Notes: a model not told the origin generated them from the letters alone. Counted from the stretch's first letter, positions 45,832 through 54,135 are shown. The stretch: DNA of 64,000 nucleotides from Mycobacterium sp. 4858 (GCF_900240975.1 NZ_LT968776.1:3221092-3285091); one strand, 5' to 3'. Program-made: numbers and translations.

Positions 45832-46647
45832 TTACCGAACCGCGAAGCCGGCGTCGAGGGGCCAAGCGGTGCCTGTGATGAATTTGGCCGCGTCGGAAAC
45901 CAGCCATGCGACAGCTTCCGCGACATCTTCGGGTTGCAGGATCTGTATCGGAAGGACGTTCTGCATGGCGGTCAGCGCCGCGTCGTTGGCTTCGAATAGC
46001 TTGGCCATCGTCTCGTTCATCACCATGCCGGTAGCCACCCCGGTTGGGTGGATGGTGTTGACTCGGATTGATTGTGGCCCAAGGTGGTTGGCCCACACCT
46101 GCATCAAAGCTACGAGACCGCGTTTGGCGGCGGCGTAGGCCTGGCCACCTGCACGGTCGGTGCCGGTGGCCTTCAAACCAGCGCTCGAGCTGGTGATCAC
46201 GATCGATCCGCCGCGGCCGCCGTCGATCAGAGCGGGGATCGCCGCCTCGACGGTGTTCCACACACCGACCAAGTTCACGTCGATGATGTCGCGGAAGATC
46301 TCGCGTCGCTTCGAGCCTTCACTGAGTCGCACGATTCCGGCGTTGGCCACCACGATGTCCAGGCGCCCGAATTCGGCGACACCTTCGCGGACAACAGCGT
46401 TGACGGCGTCGGCGTCGCGAACGTCGGCTTGGCGGGCCACAATTCGTCGGCCACGATCCTCAACGAGCTTGACTGTCTCTTCGAGGTCAGCGGGGGTCGC
46501 GTTGGGATAGTCCATGGAGTCGATGTCGGCGCAGATGTCCAGCCCGATGATGTCGGCGCCTTCACTGGCCAGGCGGACGGCGTGCGCGCGACCTTGCCCT
46601 CGAGCCGCGCCGGTGATGAAGGCGACTCTGCCTTCGAGATTCCCCAC
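45832..46647 (-). CDS. Mycofactocin-type SDR dehydrogenase
   Basis: A 271-residue SDR. FITGAARGQGRAHAVRLASE with Gly-Gln-Gly and the extended GADIIGLDICADIDSMDYPN loop that shields a non-exchangeable NAD are marks of the mycofactocin-coupled SDR family. Catalytic Ser in TSSSAGLKATG and Tyr-Lys in QAYAAAKRG. Such enzymes oxidise an alcohol and pass electrons to mycofactocin, a peptide cofactor of mycobacteria. Neighbours are ALDH and an aldolase-like pair, giving an alcohol-aldehyde-acid route. Confidence 0.9.
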   Translation of the reverse strand: MGNLEGRVAFITGAARGQGRAHAVRLASEGADIIGLDICADIDSMDYPNATPADLEETVKLVEDRGRRIVARQADVRDADAVNAVVREGVAEFGRLDIVVANAGIVRLSEGSKRREIFRDIIDVNLVGVWNTVEAAIPALIDGGRGGSIVITSSSAGLKATGTDRAGGQAYAAAKRGLVALMQVWANHLGPQSIRVNTIHPTGVATGMVMNETMAKLFEANDAALTAMQNVLPIQILQPEDVAEAVAWLVSDAAKFITGTAWPLDAGFAVR

Positions 46648-46665
46648 GAGTTTTCTCCTCTGACC

Positions 46666-46878
46666 TCAGTGCGGCGGGCTGCCGGTGTGGATGCGTGCCA
46701 ATCTCAAACCGTCTTCGGAGTCGTCGACCTCGACGCTCCAGTTGCCGCACGAGCACCAGGCACGGAAGCGCCCGTTGTCGGGCAGGATCGCCTGCCCGTC
46801 ACAGTCGCCGCCGGTGTTGGCGATGCTGGCGAAAAATTCGAGCGGTTTCTCGTGCAGGGCGCTGTCGTCGTCAGCCAC
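46666..46878 (-). CDS. Small acidic protein with a CxC motif
   Basis: A 70-residue protein, VADDDSALHEKP at its start (GTG 46878), with RAWCSCGNWSVEVDD in the middle. GTG is chosen because it overlaps the DUF35 gene end by eight bases, giving coupled translation. The Cys-x-Cys and one further Cys hint at a small metal site. Short proteins of this kind accompany thiolase/DUF35 genes in actinobacteria; no function is known. Confidence 0.65.
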   Translation of the reverse strand: MADDDSALHEKPLEFFASIANTGGDCDGQAILPDNGRFRAWCSCGNWSVEVDDSEDGLRLARIHTGSPPH

Positions 46879-47323
46879 CAGTGGCTCCGTTGTACGGCCG
46901 GAAAATTGGAAGCATCCAGCCATCGGCGATGGGCGAAAAGTCCACGCGCAGCGCCATTCCGATCGTCAAATCGGTCGGCGCGATGTCGACGACGTTGCTC
47001 ACCAGTCGCGCACCCGGTGCGTCGGGCAGGTCGACGACCGCTGGTACCAACGTCAATTCGGGCATGCCGGGAATGCCGTGCACAACCGCGAAGCTGTAGA
47101 CGGTCGCATCGCCACTCAGCTGAACCCAGTTGACGGCCGTGGACTGGCATTCCGGGCAGAACGGTGTGGGCGGCAGCCGGAAGGATCCGCAGTCGGCGCA
47201 CTGCGGGGCGACAAGACGTTGCTCTTTGGCTGCCTGCCAAAACGGTTCGGTGTGTTTGTTGACCGCGATCCGGATGTGCTCGCCGGGAAGGGTTGTCGCC
47301 AGTGTGGCGGGGGGCGCGCTCAT
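46871..47323 (-). CDS. DUF35 OB-fold/zinc-ribbon protein, partner of thiolase-like gene
   Basis: A 150-residue protein. N-terminal zinc ribbon CADCGSFRLPPTPFCPECQS followed by an OB-fold (VYSFAVVHGIPGMPELT.., ending near residue 145). DUF35 proteins form complexes with thiolase-fold enzymes; in the cholesterol pathway the DUF35 domain of ChsH2 activates Ltp2 as a retro-aldolase. Overlaps the thiolase-like gene by four bases (ATGA), so the two are made together. Confidence 0.9.
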   Translation of the reverse strand: MSAPPATLATTLPGEHIRIAVNKHTEPFWQAAKEQRLVAPQCADCGSFRLPPTPFCPECQSTAVNWVQLSGDATVYSFAVVHGIPGMPELTLVPAVVDLPDAPGARLVSNVVDIAPTDLTIGMALRVDFSPIADGWMLPIFRPYNGATGG

Positions 47324-48519
47324 GCGGCGCGCCCCAGGATCAGACCGCTGACCGGCAGACTGGCCGGCCCCCCGGTGATCAACGCGAGTTCGGCGTCGGT
47401 CACCTGGTTGATGGCGGTGCCGCGCATCTGCTCGACTCCTTCCATGATATGGGTCATGCCAACGATGTAGGCCTCCGATAGTTGACCGCCGTGTGGGTTG
47501 AGCGGGATCGAGCCGCCGTCGTAGCGAATCGCCCCGCTCTCCACGAACGCGCCGCCCTCCCCCTTCTCGCAGAATCCGTAGTCCTCGAGTTGCATCAGCA
47601 CCATCGGGGTGAAGTGGTCGTAGAGCAGCGCCACGTCGATGTCGGCGGCGCTGATCCCGGCCTGCCGGTAGAGCCGCTCGGCGATCGGCTTGTTACCCGA
47701 GGAAGCGAAGTACTCATCGGGCATACCCATCCACGCGAACGCGCGACCCCACTGCTTGACTCCACCATGGGCGGCGGCGACCACTGGGACCGGTGGTTGG
47801 CGCAGATCGCGGGCACGGTCGGCGCTCGTCGTGATCACCGCGACGGCACCGTCAGTCTCCTGGCAGAAGTCGTAGAGGCACAACGGTTCTGCGATCATCC
47901 GCGCGTTGAAATAGTCTTCGAGCGTCAGTGGTTCCCGGTGAATCGCCTTGGGCCGGTTCAGCGCATTGGCCCGCGTCGAGATCGCGATCTCGGCGAAAGC
48001 CTCGCGCCGCGTGCCGTAGAGATGCATATGCCGACGCGCCAACACCGACATCAGCTGACCCGGACCGAACAGCCCCGACGGCTGCAGGAACGAGTTGATC
48101 GCGTCGGGCTCCATCGCCGAGAACACCGCTCCCAGACGCTGTTTGGACTGCTGCAACGCCATCACAGTGACGACCACAGAAGCATCGCCGGCGACAATCG
48201 CCGCACGCGCCAGCCCGATCGCCCCGGCCGAACCACCGCCGCCCGAGGTCAGCGCCGCGGTGAACCGGACCTCCGGTATGCCGAGGGTTTCCACGAAATC
48301 GCCGGTGTCCATCTTCTCGGCGTACCCGGCGCTGGCACCCGAGTAATAGGCAAAACCGTCGATGTCGCGCACCGATAGCCCGGCATCCTCACAGGCGGCG
48401 AGGATCGCCTCACCGGCGAGTTCGGTTACGGTCTTCGGCAACGACCCGCCCCGCTTGTAGTAGGGCGTCGCGCCAATTCCGACGATGGCGACGTCACGCA
48501 GACCATCCGAATTGCCCAC
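47320..48519 (-). CDS. Thiolase-fold protein, probably Ltp2-type aldolase
   Basis: A 399-residue thiolase-superfamily protein starting MGNSDGLRDVAIVGIGATPY. The usual nucleophile motif CASG is replaced by ALTSGGGGSAGA, so no thiolase cysteine is present. It keeps LLYDHFTPMVLMQLEDYGFC and LNPHGGQLSEAYIVG. Tyrosines in such positions are the catalytic residues of the Ltp2 retro-aldolase. With the coupled DUF35 gene it probably cleaves a beta-hydroxyacyl-CoA into acyl-CoA and a ketone or aldehyde. Starts four bases after the amidohydrolase stop. Confidence 0.88.
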   Translation of the reverse strand: MGNSDGLRDVAIVGIGATPYYKRGGSLPKTVTELAGEAILAACEDAGLSVRDIDGFAYYSGASAGYAEKMDTGDFVETLGIPEVRFTAALTSGGGGSAGAIGLARAAIVAGDASVVVTVMALQQSKQRLGAVFSAMEPDAINSFLQPSGLFGPGQLMSVLARRHMHLYGTRREAFAEIAISTRANALNRPKAIHREPLTLEDYFNARMIAEPLCLYDFCQETDGAVAVITTSADRARDLRQPPVPVVAAAHGGVKQWGRAFAWMGMPDEYFASSGNKPIAERLYRQAGISAADIDVALLYDHFTPMVLMQLEDYGFCEKGEGGAFVESGAIRYDGGSIPLNPHGGQLSEAYIVGMTHIMEGVEQMRGTAINQVTDAELALITGGPASLPVSGLILGRAA

Positions 48520-48523
48520 CAGT

Positions 48524-49663
48524 TCAGATGCTTTCGGCTGGTACGGGCGGGACGTCGGGGAACAGCTCGAAGAACGCGCCCTGCGTGATGCGCAGCCGTG
48601 TATCGTCGCTGACCCCGTCGAACAGCGTCTTAAGCGTGTCCTGGGTGTGGCCGAACGTGCCCTCCATGTGCGGATAGTCGCTGCCGAACATCACGTTGCG
48701 ATACCCCATGTGGTCGAAGGCCGCCACCGCGGTCTCGTCGTGCTGGAACGACGCGTAGACCTGGCTGTAGAGGATCTCCTTCGGGCTGCGGCTCAGCTTG
48801 GGCCGCACCGCCATATGGTGCTGGCGATACCCCTCCAGCAGACGGTCACCCAAAAACGGAACCCACGTCGCGCCGCCCTCAGAGATCAACACCTTCAAGT
48901 TCGGATGCCGGTCCAGTGCACCGCAAGCCACCAGCTTCATGGTGGCCCGCTGCCCGGAGAATGTCGTCTCGGCGTAGTTCATGATGGCCCCACCCGGGCC
49001 GCGATATACCTGACCCGCGCCGCCGGTCACACTGTTGCCGGCCTCCACGGGCACCGGATCGGTGCCGATATGGAACGCGAGCACCATGCCGGCCTCCTCG
49101 GCCGCCGCCCATAAGGGCTCCCAGTCGTCGCGGTGCCAGTCCGGGGCGCTCGGGTGCGGCGACGTCGGCAGGAACACCGCCTTGAACCCCTTGCCGGCCG
49201 CCCACTGCAGTTCCTCCACCGCGTCGTCCACCACCAGCGTCGAGACCTGCGCTGTGACCACATAGCGCGGTGACACCGCACAGATCTCCTCAAGCGCCCA
49301 CTCATTGCTCGCGCGCATGCACGCCTTCAGCAGCTCCGGCGTCCGGAACGATGAGGCCCACATGCCCAGCGACGGAAAGATCACCTCACCCCACACGCCC
49401 TCCTGATCCAAGTCGCCGAGCCGCGCCCGGGCATCTCGCAGGCCCTGCGGCTTCGAGGCCAACTCAACGAAGGCCACCATCGCCGACGACGGCAGCTTCC
49501 GCCGAAAGATCTGACCGTCGACGTAAACCGTCTCGTACTCACCGTCGGGATCCTTCTCCGACCGCGGACACAACTCGGCCAACCGCTTCGGCAGCCGGGA
49601 TTGCCAGAGATCGTCGGGTTCCAGAAAGTGTGAATCACCAGAATTCGTCCAGATCTTGGTCAT
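48524..49663 (-). CDS. Amidohydrolase-2 family TIM-barrel enzyme, first gene of operon
   Basis: A 379-residue metal-dependent hydrolase or decarboxylase (PF04909 group). Metal ligands appear in NSGDSHFLEPDDLW at the N-terminus, VLAFHIGTDPVP in the middle, and MFGSDYPHMEGTFG near the end. GGAGG before ATG 49663 fixes the start; a longer frame reaches over the operator. It leads a leftward operon with the aldolase-like pair, a small protein, mycofactocin SDR, ALDH and DUF2889. Substrate may be a cyclic ketone or beta-keto acid; not determinable here. Confidence 0.88.
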   Translation of the reverse strand: MTKIWTNSGDSHFLEPDDLWQSRLPKRLAELCPRSEKDPDGEYETVYVDGQIFRRKLPSSAMVAFVELASKPQGLRDARARLGDLDQEGVWGEVIFPSLGMWASSFRTPELLKACMRASNEWALEEICAVSPRYVVTAQVSTLVVDDAVEELQWAAGKGFKAVFLPTSPHPSAPDWHRDDWEPLWAAAEEAGMVLAFHIGTDPVPVEAGNSVTGGAGQVYRGPGGAIMNYAETTFSGQRATMKLVACGALDRHPNLKVLISEGGATWVPFLGDRLLEGYRQHHMAVRPKLSRSPKEILYSQVYASFQHDETAVAAFDHMGYRNVMFGSDYPHMEGTFGHTQDTLKTLFDGVSDDTRLRITQGAFFELFPDVPPVPAESI

Positions 49664-49690
49664 GCCTGCCTCCAACCGGGTACTGGCTTT

Positions 49691-49707
49691 TGAAAAAGCA
49701 TTTTTCA
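49691..49707. promoter_or_regulatory. Palindrome TGAAAAA-GCA-TTTTTCA
   Basis: Perfect 7-bp arms, 27 bases before the amidohydrolase start, so it lies across the promoter or leader of the seven-gene operon. Different from the 20-bp class; implies a separate regulator. Confidence 0.65.
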
Positions 49708-49865
49708 CTAGGCTAGGAGGCTGGGTGTCACATGTCAACGGCGATTCCACCGATCGACGGATTGAATCCCCAGCGCTGGCAGGTTATTGTGCGACACAAG
49801 CCACGTACATTGGCTCGGAATGCGATGCAGTGCCGAAAACCGACCTTTCGCAGGAGTCGCGTCGA

Positions 49866-50177
49866 ATGCCCTCGACCTCCGACGCCCTTGCCGCCCCCGA
49901 ACCGACGACACCGCTGGCTGGCATCCGCGTCGTCGACCTGTCCACCACGCTGCCCGGCGCGTTCTGCAAGCAGTTCCTGGCGGACCGCGGGGCAGAGGGT
50001 TTGATGCTCGAGGCGCCCCTGCGGTTTTCGTCGCTGGTCGGGCCGAGTCGGTCGGAGATCAGGGCGCCCGGCGGACGTCTGGCCGGGCGGCACACGGTCG
50101 CGGTGCTGCGGGTGTTCGGCTACGATGACGCAACAATCGCGAAATGGCAGGACGCCGGTGTAATCCATTGTGGCTGA
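49866..50177 (+). pseudogene. Class III CoA-transferase with large internal deletion
   Basis: A 103-residue frame that opens with the CaiB N-terminus (LAGIRVVDLSTTLPGAFCKQ, FLADRGAE) and ends with the family C-terminus (HTVAVLRVFGYDDATIAKWQ, DAGVIHCG), as in the end of the fused protein at 40288. Some 300-700 central codons are missing, without loss of frame. No active-site aspartate. Overlaps the TetR start by eight bases. Confidence 0.82.
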
Positions 50178-50772
50178 GACTCGGACGATCAGTCGCTCAT
50201 CGGAGCGACAGCACATCATCGACGCTGCCTACCGGTGCTTGGATCGCAGTGGCGAGTCGCTGACATCCATCACCGAGATACTCGATGAAGCCGGTCTCGG
50301 CACGCGGGCCTTCTACCGGAACTTCAGCACCAAACACGATCTTCTGTTGGAGATGTTTCGGAGGGATCGCAAGGCGGTGCAGGAGCAACTGCGCGAGGTA
50401 GTGGCGCGCGCGGAAACCCCGGTGGAGGCCCTGCGGTCGTGGATGACGCACATGTTCGAGCTGGTGTCGAATCCGCGCAAGCGCAAGAGGGTGGCGATTT
50501 TCTACTCCGAGGAACTGCGGCGCACTCCAGGTTATGCGCGCGAACTCGAAATCGGGATGGCGGCCGATCAGGCATCGATCGCCGCCATACTTCACCGAGG
50601 CAAAGCAGAAGGAATCTTCACCGCGTGCAGTCCGGAGGTGGATGCTCGGTCGATTCGGGCGGCTTTCGAGGCCGCACTTCTCGACCGGTTTCACCAGAAG
50701 TCGACGACAGACGTCACCGACGAGGTCGACTATCTGCTGGGTTTCGTGCTGCGCGGTCTGGGCGCCGCTTAG
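50170..50772 (+). CDS. TetR-family regulator, candidate controller of the island
   Basis: A 200-residue TetR. RQHIIDAAYRCLDRSGESLT and ITEILDEAGLGTRAFYRNFS form the DNA-binding domain; the C-terminal part is a helical ligand pocket. GTG start at 50170, in the tail of the deleted CoA-transferase. It lies 155 bases before a strong copy of the 20-bp operator that precedes the SDR pair, and in the middle of the island, which makes it the best in-window candidate for binding that motif (inference). The ligand is probably a CoA ester of the pathway. Confidence 0.88.
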   Translation: MAETRTISRSSERQHIIDAAYRCLDRSGESLTSITEILDEAGLGTRAFYRNFSTKHDLLLEMFRRDRKAVQEQLREVVARAETPVEALRSWMTHMFELVSNPRKRKRVAIFYSEELRRTPGYARELEIGMAADQASIAAILHRGKAEGIFTACSPEVDARSIRAAFEAALLDRFHQKSTTDVTDEVDYLLGFVLRGLGAA

Positions 50773-50899
50773 TCTTTCAGCAAGGAAGCGAGCTTCGTGC
50801 CGATCGTCTGAACATGTCTCAGCGCCCACTCTTTCGGCATCCCACCCAGCGACGCCCAGAAGAACACGGTCTCGGTAGTGTCGCTCGCCTGAGAGTTCG

Positions 50900-50946
50900 T
50901 TGTCACTACGCACCAGCCTAAGCTAGAATCTACTGATATATAGAAA
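50900..50946 (+). promoter_or_regulatory. Promoter with shared 20-bp operator, SDR pair
   Basis: TTGTCA (50900-50905), 18 bases, TAGAAT (50924-50929) is a good promoter. The operator AATCTACTGATATATAGAAA (50927-50946) overlaps the -10. Start of the SDR gene is 90 bases downstream. A decayed duplicate lies at 34244. Confidence 0.7.
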
Positions 50947-51036
50947 GTATGGTCACGACCGATCTCTCGATGCGTGTCTCGCGATACCGATCGCCCAGCG
51001 TTCACGCACGGTGCCAGCAAAGGACGGTGTCAGCAC

Positions 51037-51864
51037 ATGGGCTCGAGTGAATCATTGAGGGGCAAAGTCGCCGTCATCACCGGCGGCGCCAGCGGGATCG
51101 GTTTGGCTACGGCACGAAGGCTGGCGGATCGGGGTTGCAAGCTCGTGCTGGCCGACATCGAACAGGCGGCTTTGAACTCAGCTGCAGCGGAACTGCCTGC
51201 CGGCACCGAGGTGTTGCCAGTCCGTACTGACGTCTCCAAGCGTGCGGACGTCGAGAGCCTTGCAGCGCGCACAAGTCAGCACTTCGGCCCCGTCGACATC
51301 TTGTTCCTCAACGCCGGCGTGGGAGCCACGGGGCCGCTGGTCGACGCAACGCACGAGGACTGGGAGTGGATGATCGGCGTCAATCTCTGGGGTCCCATTC
51401 ATGGTGTCGAGGTGTTTCTCCCATCGATCGTGCGGGCCGCCCGGAGTGCGCACATCATCTTCACGGCATCGTTCGCGGGCCTCGTCGCCAATGCAGGACT
51501 GGGTCCCTACTCGGTCACCAAGTACGGTGTTGTGGCGCTCGCCGAGACGCTGCATCGTGAACTGCGCGAATCGCTGGTAAAGGTCAGCGTGCTCTGCCCG
51601 ATGAAGGTCGGGACGAACATCGAGCACTCGCATCGCAATCGCCCGGCTCACCTCGGCGGTCCGAATGCCGCCTCCGATGTTGACTTCGACGACCCTGGAT
51701 TTGCGGGCCGCATCGTGTCGCCCCACGACGCCGCGAAGATCGTCGTCGACGCAATCGGTTCCAACGAGCTGTACTTGTTCACTCACGAGGAGTGCCGCGA
51801 GCCGATCGCGCGCCGATTCCGAAAGATCGACGCCGCGTTCGAGACGTCCCCGAGTCGAGCGTGA
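51037..51864 (+). CDS. SDR oxidoreductase
   Basis: A 275-residue SDR: VITGGASGIGLATARRLADR, catalytic TASFAGLVANAGLGPYSVTK with Tyr-x3-Lys, and a long C-terminal tail with CPMKVGTNIEHSHRN. The start at ATG 51037 (MGSSESLRGK) follows AAAGGACGG; a longer frame adds 21 unlikely residues. Coupled to a second SDR by a one-base stop/start overlap. Under the shared 20-bp operator, so part of the same regulon as the luciferase-like gene. Confidence 0.9.
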   Translation: MGSSESLRGKVAVITGGASGIGLATARRLADRGCKLVLADIEQAALNSAAAELPAGTEVLPVRTDVSKRADVESLAARTSQHFGPVDILFLNAGVGATGPLVDATHEDWEWMIGVNLWGPIHGVEVFLPSIVRAARSAHIIFTASFAGLVANAGLGPYSVTKYGVVALAETLHRELRESLVKVSVLCPMKVGTNIEHSHRNRPAHLGGPNAASDVDFDDPGFAGRIVSPHDAAKIVVDAIGSNELYLFTHEECREPIARRFRKIDAAFETSPSRA

Positions 51865-52616
51865 TGGCCGACGGCACGCATGCGCGTTCTGCCCTCATCA
51901 CCGGCGCCTCTCGCGGGATCGGATTGGCTATCGCACGGCGCCTGGCCGAGCGGAACATGGCGCTTACCATCACCGCTCGCAACGAAGAAGCCCTGGTGGC
52001 GGTGCGCGACGAACTCCGCGAATTAGGCGCGCCTGCAGTACTTTCCGTCGCCGCGGACATCGCTGATCCGGATGCCCCGGTCGGTCTGATCCGGCGGCAC
52101 CGTGACGAATACGGCGACATGTCGGCATTGATACTCAATGCCGGCGTCGGTACGGCAGGGTTGATCGCCGACTACCCGCTGAAGCGACTCGACAAGACCA
52201 TCGCGGTCAACTTCCGGAACCCCTTCGTCCTGATCCAGGAAGCCTTGCCGATGCTCCGCGCGGCGGTCGCTCGGCATCCGTCTGAGGGGGCCAAGATCAT
52301 CGTGCTTTCCTCGATCACCGCCATCTACGCCGAGGCCCAACTGGCTGCGTACGGCGCCTCGAAGGCCGCGATTGCCTCGCTGGTGGACACGCTGAACGCC
52401 GAAGAGTCGGGCACCGGCATATCTGCTACCGCGATCGCGCCTGCCTACGTCGACACCGACATGTCGGAGTGGGTACGTGGCCGCATCGCGCCCGAGGAAA
52501 TGATCCCGGCCGAAGACGTGGCGACCTTGGTCGAGTTCCTGCTGAGGATGTCGGCGCGCTCGGTCATCGGTCGGGTCGTGATAGCGCGGGCAGGCACCGA
52601 CGGCTACGAGGCGTAA
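51864..52616 (+). CDS. SDR oxidoreductase, second of the pair
   Basis: A 250-residue SDR: LITGASRGIGLAIARRLAER, LNAGVGTAG, catalytic SSITAIYAEAQLAAYGASKA. Ends at a perfect hairpin. Its ATG shares one base with the stop of the first SDR (TGATG). Two different SDRs in one operon suggest two redox steps at hydroxyl or keto groups of the same substrate (inference). Confidence 0.9.
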   Translation: MADGTHARSALITGASRGIGLAIARRLAERNMALTITARNEEALVAVRDELRELGAPAVLSVAADIADPDAPVGLIRRHRDEYGDMSALILNAGVGTAGLIADYPLKRLDKTIAVNFRNPFVLIQEALPMLRAAVARHPSEGAKIIVLSSITAIYAEAQLAAYGASKAAIASLVDTLNAEESGTGISATAIAPAYVDTDMSEWVRGRIAPEEMIPAEDVATLVEFLLRMSARSVIGRVVIARAGTDGYEA

Positions 52617-52663
52617 CGCCCGAGAGGGCCGCCGCGTCGCACCCGTGGCGGCCCTCTCGGGCG
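52617..52663. terminator. Bidirectional hairpin terminator
   Basis: A perfect 17-bp inverted repeat (52617-52633 with 52647-52663, arm CGCCCGAGAGGGCCGCC) with a 13-base loop. It lies between convergent SDR genes. No T-tract, as usual in mycobacteria. Confidence 0.85.
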
Positions 52664-52668
52664 TGCAT

Positions 52669-53541
52669 CTAGAGCGCGTCGACGTCGAAGGTGGCCAGCT
52701 TGGCGGCTGAGACGTCAGTGATCTCGTCCCACTTCGCCGCAACATCGTCGATGCTCGGCGCCGCCCCGGTGAAGGTCACGCCGTCGGTCTGGAACAACAC
52801 GGCGCGCTGCACCTTGCCGCCGCCCACGATGAACACCGAAGCGCTGTCGGAGTTCTCCTCCGTCATCAGGTAGCCCACCACGGGCGCGACATACTCGGGT
52901 GTCAAGCGCTCGAAGACCTCCGGTGTCATGATGTCCTGCGTCATGCGCGTCGCGGCGATGGGCGCCACGGCGTTGGCCATGATGTCGTATTTTGCGCCCT
53001 CCTGCGCAAGCGTATTGATCAGCCCGACAAGTCCCAGTTTGGCCGCGCCGTAGTTGGCCTGGCCGAAGTTGCCGAACAGCCCGCTGGTCGAGGTGGCGAC
53101 GACCACGCGGCCGAAGTGCTGCTCGCGAAAGTGCGGCCACGCGGCGCGGATGACGTTGTACCCGCCGTAGAGATGCACCTTCTGCACGGCGTCCCAGTTG
53201 TCGAACGTCATCTTGTGGAAGGTGCCGTCACGCAAAATGCCCGCGTTGCTGACGACGCCGTCGATCTTGCCGAATTCATCGAGCGCGGTCTTGATGATGT
53301 TTTCGGCACCCGCTGGCTCGGCCACGCTGTCGTAGTTGGCCACTGCGCGCCCGCCGGCGTCCAGGATCTCCTCGACCACATCGTCGGCCATGTTCTGCCC
53401 GGCGCCGCTGCCGTCGCGTGCCCCGCCGAGATCATTGACCACAACGCTGGCACCCTCTCGCGCGAGCGTCAATGCATACTCGCGTCCCAAGCCGCCCCCG
53501 GCTCCGGTGACGACGATGACCCGATCCTGCACTCCTGCCAT
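52669..53541 (-). CDS. SDR 3-hydroxyacyl-CoA dehydrogenase, Rv0148-like
   Basis: A 290-residue SDR of the peroxisomal multifunctional-enzyme (17-beta-HSD4) type: VVTGAGGGLGREYALTLARE, SVVVNDLGGARDGSG, SNAGILRDGTFHKM, catalytic STSGLFGNFGQANYGAAKLG. Very like M. tuberculosis Rv0148, which oxidises 3-hydroxyacyl-CoA. AAGGAA precedes the ATG. Second gene of a leftward operon with a flavin reductase. Confidence 0.92.
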   Translation of the reverse strand: MAGVQDRVIVVTGAGGGLGREYALTLAREGASVVVNDLGGARDGSGAGQNMADDVVEEILDAGGRAVANYDSVAEPAGAENIIKTALDEFGKIDGVVSNAGILRDGTFHKMTFDNWDAVQKVHLYGGYNVIRAAWPHFREQHFGRVVVATSTSGLFGNFGQANYGAAKLGLVGLINTLAQEGAKYDIMANAVAPIAATRMTQDIMTPEVFERLTPEYVAPVVGYLMTEENSDSASVFIVGGGKVQRAVLFQTDGVTFTGAAPSIDDVAAKWDEITDVSAAKLATFDVDAL

Positions 53542-53586
53542 GAATGTTCCTTCCTGATGATGCCGAACGGCGGATTTGATGGTGGT

Positions 53587-54081
53587 TCACGCTTCGACGA
53601 CGGCCAGCGCATGGCACCGGCTGCGATAGAAAACGATTGGTTGTACATCGTCATGCCGGGTGATGTCGGTGATCTGCAATATGACGATGCTGTGATCCCC
53701 GGCCTCGACGGCCTGGTAAAGACTGGCCTCGATCCACACACTGCACCCGCCAAGGAAAACGGCGCCGCTCGGAGATGAGACGACCGTGACGCCGGAGAAG
53801 CGGCCGCCCGTCTTCGCTGACAGTGACGGGACGGCGCCGCTGTGACCGTGGCTCAGCACGCTGATGCCAAGGCGGCCGCACGTGCGAAGGCGAGGCCAGG
53901 TCGACGAACTGTTCTGCACGCACACCGAAACCAGGGGCGGGGCAAGCGATACGGGCGTAAACGCACTGAGGGCCATTCCGCACGGAGCGGAATCGACCAT
54001 GGCGCCGATGAACACGATTCCCGTGGGGTGACAGGCGAATACATCTCGCAGCAGTGCGTGGTCGAACGACGAAGCAGTCAC
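53587..54081 (-). CDS. Flavin reductase (HpaC/HsaB-like)
   Basis: A 164-residue flavin reductase domain. LRDVFACHPTGIVFIGAMVD and APPLVSVCVQNSSSTWP are the FMN-binding strands; it ends near the family's usual length. It reduces FMN with NAD(P)H and feeds a two-component monooxygenase. GTG 54081 is favoured: GAAGG lies before it, and the shared 20-bp operator at 54116-54135 lies upstream, which an ATG at 54162 would place inside the gene. Likely partner: the luciferase-like gene at 60776, under the same operator. Confidence 0.85.
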   Translation of the reverse strand: MTASSFDHALLRDVFACHPTGIVFIGAMVDSAPCGMALSAFTPVSLAPPLVSVCVQNSSSTWPRLRTCGRLGISVLSHGHSGAVPSLSAKTGGRFSGVTVVSSPSGAVFLGGCSVWIEASLYQAVEAGDHSIVILQITDITRHDDVQPIVFYRSRCHALAVVEA

Positions 54082-54115
54082 GGCAGCCTTCGGGCAAGAT
54101 TCGGTACGGCAACAG

Positions 54116-54135
54116 AATCTAGCACAAGGTAGAAT
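54116..54135 (-). promoter_or_regulatory. Shared 20-bp operator, flavin reductase operon
   Basis: AATCTAGCACAAGGTAGAAT. On the minus strand it includes TAGATT as a possible -10, 35 bases before the GTG start. The -35 is weak. Confidence 0.62.

Noticed and set aside
44395..45999. 534-codon plus-strand frame opposite ALDH
   Set aside because: Shadow of an enzyme with catalytic Cys292.
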